A DNA stretch of 64,000 bases from NCBI RefSeq assembly GCF_003633775.1, contig NZ_RBIN01000002.1, positions 248,001 to 312,000 of the forward strand, written 5' to 3'. The position numbers were made by a program, and so were the translations under genes. Of the stretch, positions 9,837 through 20,644 are shown piece after piece. Every line of letters begins with the position of its first letter. Position 1 is the first letter of the stretch. The notes beneath the pieces are model-generated. The model did not search any database, was not told where the DNA came from, and saw only the letters and a program-made list of their open reading frames with translations. This DNA comes from Kushneria sinocarnis. Lineage in GTDB: Bacteria > Pseudomonadota > Gammaproteobacteria > Pseudomonadales > Halomonadaceae.

Positions 9837-10853
9837 ATGTCATCCACTTCTGCTGTCGGCCGTATCGGTCTGGCGCCCATGGAGGGCGTGATCGATGTCA
9901 TCACCCGGGATCTGCTGACCGCCAGGGGCGGCTTCGACTGGGTGGTCACCGAGTTCGTGCGGGTCACCGACACCCGGCTGCCGCCGCGCGTCTTTCACCG
10001 CCTCTGTCCCGAACTCGCAGCCGGCGCCGCCACACCTTCCGGCACCCCGGTGCATCTGCAGCTGCTGGGCTCCAATCCCGAAAAGCTGGGAGACAATGCC
10101 CGCCATGCCGCCGAACTCGGCGCTCCCTGCATCGACATGAACTTCGGCTGTCCGGCCAAAACGGTCAATCGTCACGATGGCGGGGCCTCGCTGCTGCAGA
10201 CGCCACGGCGGGTCGAGGCCGCCGTGGCCGGGGTTCATCGGGCACTGGAAGGCAGCGGTATTCCGGTGACGGCCAAGCTCCGGCTGGGCTTCGAGGACAA
10301 GCGGCTGGCCGTGGACTGCGCCCGGGCCGCCGAGGCGGGCGGCGCGGCCTCGCTGGTGGTGCATGCGCGTACCCGGCGCGAGGGCTATCGCCCGCCGGCC
10401 CACTGGCGATGGGTACGCCGCATTCGCCAGCGGGTCGGCATCGACACCGTGGTCAACGGTGATATCTGGACACTCGAGGAGTATCAGCGTGCGCGGGCCA
10501 TTTCCGGCTGTCGCCACGTCATGCTGGGGCGCGCAGCGCTGGCTGATCCTCTGCTGGCGGCACGCATTCACCACTGGCAGGCAACCGGCGAGGTGCTGCC
10601 GGCCACACGCTGGCAGGATCGCTGCGCGATTCTCGAGGAATATGCCCGCCGGGCCGGCAGGGCCGTACCGGACAAGGTGGTGGTCTCACTGCTGAAGCAG
10701 TGGCTCAACATCATGCGCCAGCATGATCGTGAAGCCGGGGAACGCTTTGTCGAACTCCGCCGCATTCGGGAACTGACGCCCTTCCTGACAGCGCTTGGCG
10801 CTCCCCTCGTGGCACAGGCCGAGGACACGCCACCGCCCCGGCAGCCAGCCTGA
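9837..10853 (+). CDS. dusC: tRNA-dihydrouridine synthase DusC
   Basis: FMN-dependent enzyme that reduces uridine 16 in the D-loop of tRNA. It is a TIM barrel (about residues 5-245) plus a helical C-terminal recognition domain. The N-terminal signature is GLAPMEGVIDVITRDLL and the active-site cysteine lies in NFGCPAKTVN (about Cys105). HARTRREGY and VVNGDI are flavin-contact segments, and RAALADPLL follows. The length of 338 residues and the VVSLLKQWLNIM segment near the C-terminus fit DusC better than DusA or DusB. The ATG at 9837 is used; a TTG three codons earlier is possible. Its location beside tRNA genes is suggestive but probably coincidental. Confidence 0.92.
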   Translation: MSSTSAVGRIGLAPMEGVIDVITRDLLTARGGFDWVVTEFVRVTDTRLPPRVFHRLCPELAAGAATPSGTPVHLQLLGSNPEKLGDNARHAAELGAPCIDMNFGCPAKTVNRHDGGASLLQTPRRVEAAVAGVHRALEGSGIPVTAKLRLGFEDKRLAVDCARAAEAGGAASLVVHARTRREGYRPPAHWRWVRRIRQRVGIDTVVNGDIWTLEEYQRARAISGCRHVMLGRAALADPLLAARIHHWQATGEVLPATRWQDRCAILEEYARRAGRAVPDKVVVSLLKQWLNIMRQHDREAGERFVELRRIRELTPFLTALGAPLVAQAEDTPPPRQPA

Positions 10854-10891
10854 CCGGGGCCTCGGACAGGGGCCGGCATCCCTGAAACGAG

Positions 10892-10917
10892 AAAACCCTG
10901 CCATGAGGCAGGGTTTT
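10892..10917. terminator. Bidirectional terminator between dusC and tRNA-Arg
   Basis: An 11-base perfect inverted repeat AAAACCCTGCC/GGCAGGGTTTT (10892-10902 and 10907-10917) with loop ATGA. The A- and T-tracts flank the GC stem on both sides, so it can stop transcription from dusC on the plus strand and from the tRNA genes on the minus strand. Confidence 0.85.
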
Positions 10918-10924
10918 CGGAATC

Positions 10925-11001
10925 TGGTGCGCCCGGGAGGATTCGAACCTCCGACCACCTGATTCGTAGTCAGGTACTCTATCCAGCTGAGCTACGGGCG
11001 C
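10925..11001 (-). tRNA. tRNA-Arg (anticodon ACG), copy 2
   Basis: A 77-base cloverleaf on the minus strand beginning GCGCCCGTAGCTCAG and ending CGGGCGC-A-CCA, with CCA encoded. The anticodon loop is CTACGAA between CCTGA/TCAGG stems, giving anticodon ACG (wobble A, read as inosine after TadA deamination; decodes CGU/CGC/CGA). It appears identical to the copy at 11073-11149. Confidence 0.97.
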
Positions 11002-11072
11002 TTTTGATATTTTTGGCAGGATCGACGCCTGTATTCGGCTTGCCACTTCCGGCCTGAGCAGGGTTTTCACGA

Positions 11073-11149
11073 TGGTGCGCCCGGGAGGATTCGAACCTCC
11101 GACCACCTGATTCGTAGTCAGGTACTCTATCCAGCTGAGCTACGGGCGC
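11073..11149 (-). tRNA. tRNA-Arg (anticodon ACG), copy 1
   Basis: A 77-base cloverleaf with encoded CCA and acceptor stem GCGCCCG/CGGGCGC, same sequence as the downstream copy. The two genes repeat with a period of 148 bases, a recent tandem duplication or one kept identical by gene conversion. Confidence 0.97.
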
Positions 11150-11236
11150 TTAACAGAAAACCGTTACTCATGAAGACGCATGCAAAATAGCTGATGGTCA
11201 GCAACTGCTACGTTGACGTCTGCAACGATACCGAAA

Positions 11237-11329
11237 TGGCGGAGAGAGAGGGATTCGAACCCTCGATAGGGCTACTAACCCTATACTCCCTTAGCAGGGG
11301 AGCGCCTTCAGCCACTCGGCCACCTCTCC
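11237..11329 (-). tRNA. tRNA-Ser (anticodon GCT)
   Basis: A 93-base class II tRNA with encoded CCA. The acceptor is GGAGAGG; the anticodon stem-loop CTCCC-CTGCTAA-GGGAG gives anticodon GCT (AGU/AGC codons). A long variable arm (TATAGGGTTAGTAGCCCTA) is present as expected for serine tRNAs. It probably leads the three-tRNA transcription unit downstream of csrA. Confidence 0.97.
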
Positions 11330-11443
11330 TTGATCGGTACGGCGCGCATATTACAAAACTGATCGCGCCCTGTCCAGAGATTGATAAAAATTCCTTTGGC
11401 AACCGGGGGATACCCCGGACGAAACAGCTCGCTGAAGCGGGTT

Positions 11444-11641
11444 TCAGCGCTCCTCGTCGCCGGCTTCATCCTCGGTCTTCTCGGTCTGAATGCGCTGGTA
11501 GATTTCCTCGCGGTGTACCGAGACATTGCGTGGCGCATTGACACCGATACGCACCTGATTGCCCTTTACCCCCAGCACGGTCACGGTGATGTCATCACCG
11601 ACCATGAGGGTTTCGCCGACACGGCGAGTCAGAATGAGCAT
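11444..11641 (-). CDS. csrA: Carbon storage regulator CsrA/RsmA
   Basis: A 65-residue homodimeric RNA-binding protein that represses or stabilises mRNAs by binding GGA motifs in hairpin loops, and is sequestered by sRNAs of the CsrB/RsmZ type. Seen: [12 protein letters not shown] at the N-terminus (the Arg of LTRRVG contacts RNA), [18 protein letters not shown], and [11 protein letters not shown], whose Arg is the second RNA-contact residue. The start at 11641 follows GGGAGGT. The C-terminal tail is acidic ([13 protein letters not shown]). A GGA overlaps the Shine-Dalgarno and another (CAGGAAG) lies about 16 bases upstream, compatible with autoregulation. The position after lysC and before tRNA-Ser/tRNA-Arg is the standard gammaproteobacterial arrangement. 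A strong partner-RNA candidate is at 23845-24040. Confidence 0.97.
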   Translation of the reverse strand: MLILTRRVGETLMVGDDITVTVLGVKGNQVRIGVNAPRNVSVHREEIYQRIQTEKTEDEAGDEER

Positions 11642-11709
11642 TATGACCTCCCTTTCACGAATACTTCCTGCGCACGGATTACGAGTTACAGTTGGCAATC
11701 AAGCGTCGC

Positions 11710-11739
11710 ATTATGCGTCATCTACGCCTGTCAAACCAA
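11710..11739 (-). promoter_or_regulatory. Candidate csrA promoter
   Basis: On the minus strand, TTGGTT (11739-11734) and CATAAT (11715-11710) are separated by 18 bases and lie about 70 bases ahead of the csrA start. The -10 matches the consensus at five of six positions; the -35 is weaker. Confidence 0.4.
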
Positions 11740-11767
11740 CCTGGGTTAACCAATTGCGCTCCCTTGA

Positions 11768-11806
11768 CGCACTCCGTGCGACCGACGCCGCACTCCAGCG
11801 GCGTCG
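11768..11806 (-). terminator. Tandem hairpins after lysC, both exposing GGA in the loop
   Basis: On the minus strand a 9-base stem (11806-11798 with 11791-11783) has loop TGGAGT, and a second 5-base stem (11780-11776 with 11772-11768) has triloop GGA. They follow the lysC stop by about 12 bases. No T-run follows, so termination would be weak, and read-through into csrA is possible. Confidence 0.4.
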
Positions 11807-11817
11807 CACAGGCACGC

Positions 11818-13068
11818 TCACCCTTCCTGACGGATGTTCTGCTGATCCAGTCCGAAAGCGGTATGCAGCGACCTGACTGCAAGCTCGAGAAACTTTTCGT
11901 CGATAACGACCGAAATCTTGATCTCTGAAGTGGACACCATCCGGATGTTGATGCCCTCCTGACCGAGCACCCCGAACATGCGGGTCGCCACGCCGGCGTG
12001 CGAGCGCATCCCGACCCCGACCAGCGAGACCTTGGCAATCCTGTCATCGCCGCGCACTTCACCGCTGCCGAGGCTCGGCAGCACCTGCTGCTCGAGAATC
12101 CGCTGGGTCTGCCGGAAATCGCTCTTCGCCACCGTGAAGGTGAAATCGGTGTAGTCACCGGTAGGCGCCACGTTCTGCACGATCATGTCGACCTCGATCC
12201 CGGCATCGGAGATCGGCCCCAGAATCTTCAGTGCCACCCCCGGCACATCGGGCGTGTTGAGCACGGTCAGCTTGGCTTCGTTGGTATTGAAGGCGATACC
12301 GGAGATCAGCGGTTCTTCCATGTTGGCACTCTCTTCCTCTTCAGCAACGATCAGGGTACCCGGCCCCTCCTCGAAGGAGGAAAGCACGCGCAGCGGAACA
12401 TTGTACTTGCCGGCAAACTCGACAGCCCGGATCTGCAGTACCTTCGATCCGAGGCTCGCCATCTCCAGCATCTCCTCGACGGTAATCGTCTCCAGCCGTC
12501 GCGCGGCGCTGCAGACACGCGGGTCGGTCGTATAGACACCGTCGACGTCAGTGTAGATCTGGCACTCGTCAGCGCCCAGGGCCGCGGCCAGCGCCACCCC
12601 GGTGGTATCCGAGCCGCCCCGTCCGAGGGTGGTAATGTTGCCCTCCTCGTCGACGCCCTGGAAACCGGCCACCACCACGACCTGACCATCGTCGAGATCG
12701 GCGCGGATGTCGTCGGTCTCGATCTTCTGAATGCGGGCCCGGGTGTGGGCACTGTCGGTCTGAATGCCGACCTGCGCGCCGGTGTAGGAAGTCGCTGCCA
12801 CCCCCAGGCGGTGAAGCGCCATCGCCAGCAGCGAAATGGTGACCTGTTCGCCGGTCGAGACCAGCATGTCCATTTCGCGCGGGGTGGGGTCATCGTTGAT
12901 CTGACCGGCCAGCTCGATCAGACGGTTGGTTTCGCCGCTCATCGCGGAGACCACGACCACCACCTGATGGCCCTCGCTGCGAAAGCGCTGGACCCTTTCG
13001 GCCACGGCCTTGATCCGGTCCACCGAACCTACCGATGTCCCCCCGAACTTCTGTACATAGAGCGCCAT
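11818..13068 (-). CDS. lysC: Aspartate kinase
   Basis: Phosphorylates L-aspartate in the first step of the lysine, threonine and methionine pathways, and also of ectoine synthesis in halophiles. The kinase domain occupies residues 1 to about 245, with KFGGTSVG near residue 6 for ATP/aspartate binding, VSAMSGETNRL, and GRGGSDTTGVALAAAL. Two ACT domains (about 265-410) carry allosteric feedback sites. The 416-residue length is the monofunctional alpha-type enzyme. The start at 13068 (MALYVQKFGG) matches the family; the longer open frame is not needed. It lies 72 bases after alaS and before csrA, the conserved alaS-lysC-csrA order. Confidence 0.95.
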   Translation of the reverse strand: MALYVQKFGGTSVGSVDRIKAVAERVQRFRSEGHQVVVVVSAMSGETNRLIELAGQINDDPTPREMDMLVSTGEQVTISLLAMALHRLGVAATSYTGAQVGIQTDSAHTRARIQKIETDDIRADLDDGQVVVVAGFQGVDEEGNITTLGRGGSDTTGVALAAALGADECQIYTDVDGVYTTDPRVCSAARRLETITVEEMLEMASLGSKVLQIRAVEFAGKYNVPLRVLSSFEEGPGTLIVAEEEESANMEEPLISGIAFNTNEAKLTVLNTPDVPGVALKILGPISDAGIEVDMIVQNVAPTGDYTDFTFTVAKSDFRQTQRILEQQVLPSLGSGEVRGDDRIAKVSLVGVGMRSHAGVATRMFGVLGQEGINIRMVSTSEIKISVVIDEKFLELAVRSLHTAFGLDQQNIRQEG

Positions 13069-13139
13069 AGCTGTTCCGTCACTCCCTGTTGGTAACCCTT
13101 CGGCGACCGGATACCGATCCCGCCGCGGCTGTTGTTGGC

Positions 13140-15749
<2,610 letters not shown>

Positions 15750-15966
15750 AGATGTTCCGTGAGCGATGGAAGGGCTGGATGCGTGGCCGCCGTGCCATGT
15801 TCGGCCACGCTTCTCCGGGCGCGCAGCTTGAGCGGCGCTCGCGGATACCATTCGTTCGTGACGCCATCATGTTAGCGTCCATGCAACCGAACAGTATAAC
15901 GACTTCACATCCTGACTAAAGCGCCGGAGACTTGCGACCCGGCAATCGCTTTCGCTCACGTCATGA

Positions 15967-16431
15967 TCAATGCCCTTCCGGGGTTTCCCAGGCCTGGTCG
16001 AGGGCATGATACCCCTGTTCACCATCGAAACCCCGCGACGCCAGAAAGCGTAGCCTTCTGGCCTGCTCACGCCGATCACTGCCGGGCCCCTCGAAGCGCC
16101 GTCGCAGCGCCTGGCAGGCCAGCTCGAACCAGTCCGTTGCGCTCTGTGCCAGGGTCTCGCCGATCAGGGCCGTGTCGAGGCCGCGCTGGCGCAGTTCGGA
16201 CTCGATCCGGCGCGGCCCCTGCAGCCGATTGATCCGCGAGCGCACAAACTGCTCGGCAAACCGCGCATCGGATTGCAGCCCTTCGGCCTGCAGGGTACTC
16301 AGCACCTGCTCGATCACCTCGGGCTCGTGCTCGCGGCGCGCCAGCCGTTCACGCAGTTCGAAAGCCGAATACTCCCGGCGAGCCAGCAGCACGATGGCGT
16401 CCTCGCGCGGGTCCCGCTCTGTTTCGCTCAT
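15967..16431 (-). CDS. recX: Regulatory protein RecX
   Basis: A 154-residue all-helical modulator that binds RecA filaments and limits recombinase and coprotease activity. Family features are AIVLLARREYSAFELRERL, the GLQSDARFAEQFVRSRINRLQGPRRIESELRQRG core, and the C-terminal three-helix repeat. The ATG at 16431 is preceded by GGGAGAC. It lies just downstream of recA in the same direction, separated by a strong hairpin terminator, so recX expression depends on read-through or its own promoter. Confidence 0.93.
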   Translation of the reverse strand: MSETERDPREDAIVLLARREYSAFELRERLARREHEPEVIEQVLSTLQAEGLQSDARFAEQFVRSRINRLQGPRRIESELRQRGLDTALIGETLAQSATDWFELACQALRRRFEGPGSDRREQARRLRFLASRGFDGEQGYHALDQAWETPEGH

Positions 16432-16462
16432 GCCTGTCTCCCGTCTGCGTCTGGCATACATC

Positions 16463-16496
16463 AAAAGGGGGTGTGCGCCTCTGGCGCACACCCCCT
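16463..16496 (-). terminator. Terminator between recA and recX
   Basis: A perfect 13-base stem (16467-16479 with 16483-16495; GGGGGTGTGCGCC/GGCGCACACCCCC) with a 3-base loop. On the minus strand it is followed by TTTT (16466-16463). It ends most recA transcripts ahead of recX, an arrangement known from E. coli. Confidence 0.9.
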
Positions 16497-16542
16497 CTGG
16501 CTGTGTCACTGCCCGGGCCCGGCCGGGAGCCGTGACAGTCGC

Positions 16543-17637
<1,095 letters not shown>

Positions 17638-17734
17638 GGAGTCCTCCTGTCAATTCATGGCAAGGGAGTCGTCCGACAGGACCGGATGCGTGCAGCAGGA
17701 CTGGAACCCATCGGCATCGAACGGCTCGGCATGT

Positions 17735-17750
17735 CTGTATACTTATCCAG
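17735..17750. promoter_or_regulatory. LexA (SOS) box of recA
   Basis: CTGTATACTTATCCAG matches the gammaproteobacterial SOS box CTGT-N8-ACAG with a single deviation in one arm. It overlaps the -10 of the recA promoter, the expected place for repression. Confidence 0.8.
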
Positions 17751-17763
17751 TATTTTAAAGCAA
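17736..17763 (-). promoter_or_regulatory. recA promoter
   Basis: Read on the minus strand, TTGCTT (17763-17758) and TATACA (17741-17736) are 16 bases apart. The -10 and most of the spacer lie inside the LexA box. Confidence 0.65.
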
Positions 17764-17804
17764 AAACGGCGCGGCGCACAGCCGGCATACCACGTGAAAA
17801 TTCT

Positions 17805-18299
17805 TCATCCGCGCGCCTCGAGCAGTGCGCTCATGCCTTCCAGCGCCCGAATCACGGCAGCCCGGCGAACCTCATCGCGATCCCCGGCAAAACAGTGGCA
17901 CTCGGCTCTGGCTTCGGTGCCATCCTGCCAGGCCAGCCATACGGTACCGACCGGCTTGTCGTCGGAACCGCCCTCAGGGCCGGCAATGCCACTGATGGCC
18001 ACGCCCAGTTCGGCCCCGCTGGCGGCACAGGCGCCGGCGACCATTTCCCGCACCACAGCTTCACTGACCGCCCCGAAGCGTTCCAGCGAGGCCGCGGAAA
18101 CGCCCAGCAGTTGCTGCTTGGCCGCATTGGAATAGGTCACGTAGCCGGTGCCGAACCAGCCCGAACTGCCGGCCACCGCGGTAATCGCCTCGGCCACCCC
18201 GCCACCGGTACAGGACTCGGCCGTGACCACATGGCAGTCATGGCGGCGGCACTGCTCACCCAGCGTTACGGCCAGGCTGCGGATCGTCTCGTCGGTCAT
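17805..18299 (-). CDS. pncC: Nicotinamide-nucleotide amidase (CinA C-terminal domain)
   Basis: Stand-alone CinA C-terminal domain of 164 residues. It deamidates nicotinamide mononucleotide to nicotinate mononucleotide for NAD recycling. Family signatures are VVTAESCTGGGVAEAIT (active-site Ser), GYVTYSNAAKQQLLGV, VSEAVVREMVAGA and ISGIAGPEGGSDDKPVGTVW. The N-terminal molybdopterin-like domain of longer CinA is absent, as in most Proteobacteria. It sits directly upstream of recA, the conserved pncC-recA order. Confidence 0.95.
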   Translation of the reverse strand: MTDETIRSLAVTLGEQCRRHDCHVVTAESCTGGGVAEAITAVAGSSGWFGTGYVTYSNAAKQQLLGVSAASLERFGAVSEAVVREMVAGACAASGAELGVAISGIAGPEGGSDDKPVGTVWLAWQDGTEARAECHCFAGDRDEVRRAAVIRALEGMSALLEARG

Positions 18300-18402
18300 G
18301 CTCTACTCCCGCGCTGATGGCCCGGTAACCACAGCTGCATACATTAGCACAGCGACGGCGACAACAGCGCCTCCCGGCCAGCCCCGCAAGGATGACCGAC
18401 AC

Positions 18403-18429
18403 AAAAGGGCCCCGACATCCGTCGGGGCC
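18403..18429 (-). terminator. Terminator of the tailspike-like gene
   Basis: A perfect 9-base stem GGCCCCGAC/GTCGGGGCC (18408-18416 with 18421-18429) with a 4-base loop. On the minus strand the stem is followed by CTTTT. It separates the beta-helix gene from pncC, so that gene is its own transcription unit. Confidence 0.88.
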
Positions 18430-18456
18430 ACGGCAACATGATATCGCAGGCGGTGC

Positions 18457-20337
18457 TTACCAGCTGTTGACCAGCATCATGTCGAAGCTGTCGGGGATGA
18501 CCGGCTCACCGGTCGACCGATCGTGAAAGTAGAGCCGAAAGCCCTTGCAGACCCCGTAGGAGCTCCAGGAACCACTGTAGGCATCAATGACCTCCCAGTG
18601 ATCGAAATCGACCCCGGTATCATTGGTGGTGACCCAGAGACGCGGGCTGCGGGTTTCCATGTGATTGTTATAAACCTGGATGGCATTGTCCTTCACTTCG
18701 CTGACATCGAAGTAGGCGCTTTCGTCTTCCCCCTGACCGGCTTCATAGGCACCACTCCAGTGGATGATGAACGGCATGGCCGAGGGCACCCGACGCACCT
18801 TCTTCTGCCCGCTGTTGTCCGGATCGGTATTCAGTACCGGCACTCTGGCACGGAACATGTTCATGCGATCCGGCTGCAGCTCAAGCGAGGTATCCACCTC
18901 CTGATCACGCAGCTTGCTGACCGGGTAGTTCAGGATCGGCTTGTTGTTCTCGTTGCTGATCGCGCCGTCGCCCTGGCGGATATTGATATAGCCATTGCTG
19001 GCGCGCAGGTTGACGGCATTGCTCGAATTCAGACCGATATCGGCGCCACCGTTGCGATTGGATGTGGAATTGATGGCCAGCTCCACCCGGCCCTTCCAGT
19101 CATCGAGATACTGCTGCAGCCCGTCGGTTCGAAGGGCGACCCCTGAACCGGTGGCCTCGCTGACGATCACCTTGTTGGTGTCCAGGTTGACCCCGCCGAA
19201 GCGGTTGTCGTACTTGTGATCCGAAGGGGCCAGGGTATTGATCCAGCCGCCGCCGTGGAAGTTGTTGCCGGCGGCCCAGTTCTCCCGGTTCTGCTGATAG
19301 GTGGTGTTGTCGATGATGCGAACGGGGTCATCCTCGTTGCCACCGCCCTCGATCCAGTTGGTCACGAAACCACAGTTGAAGATCACCTGGGCCACGACCA
19401 TGGAGCCGCTGCACGCCTCCCAGGTGTTGTTGCTGAACTGGGAGCCCCACAGCTGGCCGGCACAGTTCATCAGATGGCCGACGTACTGGCAGAGGTTGGC
19501 GGTAAAGGTATAGGTGGTGACGATTTCGCCTTCGCCATGCGTTCGTACGGCATTCTGGCAGCCGATGAAGTGGCAGTAGACGATGTCGATGTTGGCCCCC
19601 GCCCAGACCAGAATGCCGTCATTGGGCATGTTGAACGAGCAGCGGGTGATCTTGTTGACGTAACCGTCCAGCTCCAGGGCGTGATAGACATGACCATCGC
19701 GCTGCTCATCCGGACCGAAGAAGGCCAGCCCTTCCGCCATGTAGACATGCGAGAACATGGCGCCATCGACTTCCGGACCGGGCTTGATCGCCGCCCGGTC
19801 ACGGAAGTAGCCGAAGTGCGACCACATCCGCGAACGCAGGATCATGCGGGCCTCGCCCTGGCGCGTCACCGTACCATCACTGGCAACGGCAGAGACCGGC
19901 TGCATGCTCACCGTGCGATCGATCAGGAACACGCCCTCGTTGGGAAAGACGATGGTACCGGTCAGGCCGGAATCGACGATCCGCTGCACGGCATCGGCCG
20001 AGCCGGTCGCCCCGGTGGGATCGGCCCCCCAGAGCAGCACATCGCCCTTTTCCTTTGTGCCCCACTCGCGCCGGAAACGATCGCCGCTTTCAGTGACGAT
20101 GAGGGAGCCGCCATCATCCCGGCCGGTGGCATTATCGGGCTCGTGATAGAACAGCCCACCCCCGTAGCCGCGTACGGTGTGGTACTCGACCCAGATCCGC
20201 TCGCCGGCGGTTTCGGGCGTGGTCTGGCGCAGGGCCTCGATGTTTTTCACCAGGCGGGCGGTGGCGCCCCGCGCCTCGCCTTCCTCGATGGTGACGGTGA
20301 CCTGGGCATTGCTGGCGGTATATTGCTGTGCAGACAT
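18457..20337 (-). CDS. Phage tailspike-like right-handed beta-helix protein (pectate-lyase fold)
   Basis: A 626-residue protein. Residues about 98-140 (GDVLLWGADPTGATGSADAVQRI, then TIVFPNEGVFLID) match the entry segment of phage tailspikes and pectate-lyase-3 proteins. The central 150-400 region is rich in short Gly/Asn/Val strands typical of a parallel beta-helix, and a separate C-terminal domain follows (about 480-626). Residues 60-90 (GYGGGLFYHEPDNATGRDDGG) resemble an attachment region seen in phage fibre proteins. There is no signal peptide, so it is not a Sec-secreted polysaccharide lyase. The start at 20337 follows AGGGAGA at ideal spacing. It stands alone between pncC and mutS with its own terminator and no other phage gene nearby; base composition looks slightly lower in GC than its neighbours. 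Candidate roles are a polysaccharide-degrading or -binding spike, a domesticated prophage remnant, or a tailocin part; the catalytic residues are not identifiable by eye. Confidence 0.7.
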   Translation of the reverse strand: MSAQQYTASNAQVTVTIEEGEARGATARLVKNIEALRQTTPETAGERIWVEYHTVRGYGGGLFYHEPDNATGRDDGGSLIVTESGDRFRREWGTKEKGDVLLWGADPTGATGSADAVQRIVDSGLTGTIVFPNEGVFLIDRTVSMQPVSAVASDGTVTRQGEARMILRSRMWSHFGYFRDRAAIKPGPEVDGAMFSHVYMAEGLAFFGPDEQRDGHVYHALELDGYVNKITRCSFNMPNDGILVWAGANIDIVYCHFIGCQNAVRTHGEGEIVTTYTFTANLCQYVGHLMNCAGQLWGSQFSNNTWEACSGSMVVAQVIFNCGFVTNWIEGGGNEDDPVRIIDNTTYQQNRENWAAGNNFHGGGWINTLAPSDHKYDNRFGGVNLDTNKVIVSEATGSGVALRTDGLQQYLDDWKGRVELAINSTSNRNGGADIGLNSSNAVNLRASNGYINIRQGDGAISNENNKPILNYPVSKLRDQEVDTSLELQPDRMNMFRARVPVLNTDPDNSGQKKVRRVPSAMPFIIHWSGAYEAGQGEDESAYFDVSEVKDNAIQVYNNHMETRSPRLWVTTNDTGVDFDHWEVIDAYSGSWSSYGVCKGFRLYFHDRSTGEPVIPDSFDMMLVNSW

Positions 20338-20644
20338 GACAGTCTCCCTGAAAGCTGTTGCTGCTGCCGACTCGTGTCGACAGTCGTTGTTGTGTCCGGA
20401 CACGGCTTCAGGGTGAGACAGAACCCCGAACTTTCATACAGTTCATTGCATGGCTTACACCATGCCACCGCCAGCCCGGCTCATCCGCTCCGCGTGTCTT
20501 GCGCCCGGCCACCGTTACCGCCCCTGCTGATCATTCAGCGCTCATGATAACCTTGTACCATCGCAAGGAATGAGGCGATGCCGGGCCCGACCCGGTGGCC
20601 CCATTCGCTCTCCGGCAAACCGATCAACAGTGCGGGAACCCCGA
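20338..20644. other. Divergent intergenic region, tailspike-like gene / mutS
   Basis: About 307 bases. On the tailspike side lie two palindromes with centres 19 bases apart: TGTCGACA (20375-20382) and GTGTCCGGACAC (20392-20403). A 6-base inverted repeat GCATGG/CCATGC lies at 20448-20465. The mutS frame is open from 20570, but those codons are unlike MutS. No RNA gene seen. Confidence 0.4.

Noticed and set aside
18457..20337. A prophage around the tailspike-like gene
   Set aside because: Neighbours on both sides are housekeeping genes with normal spacing; no integrase, capsid, terminase, lysis gene or attachment repeat is visible.
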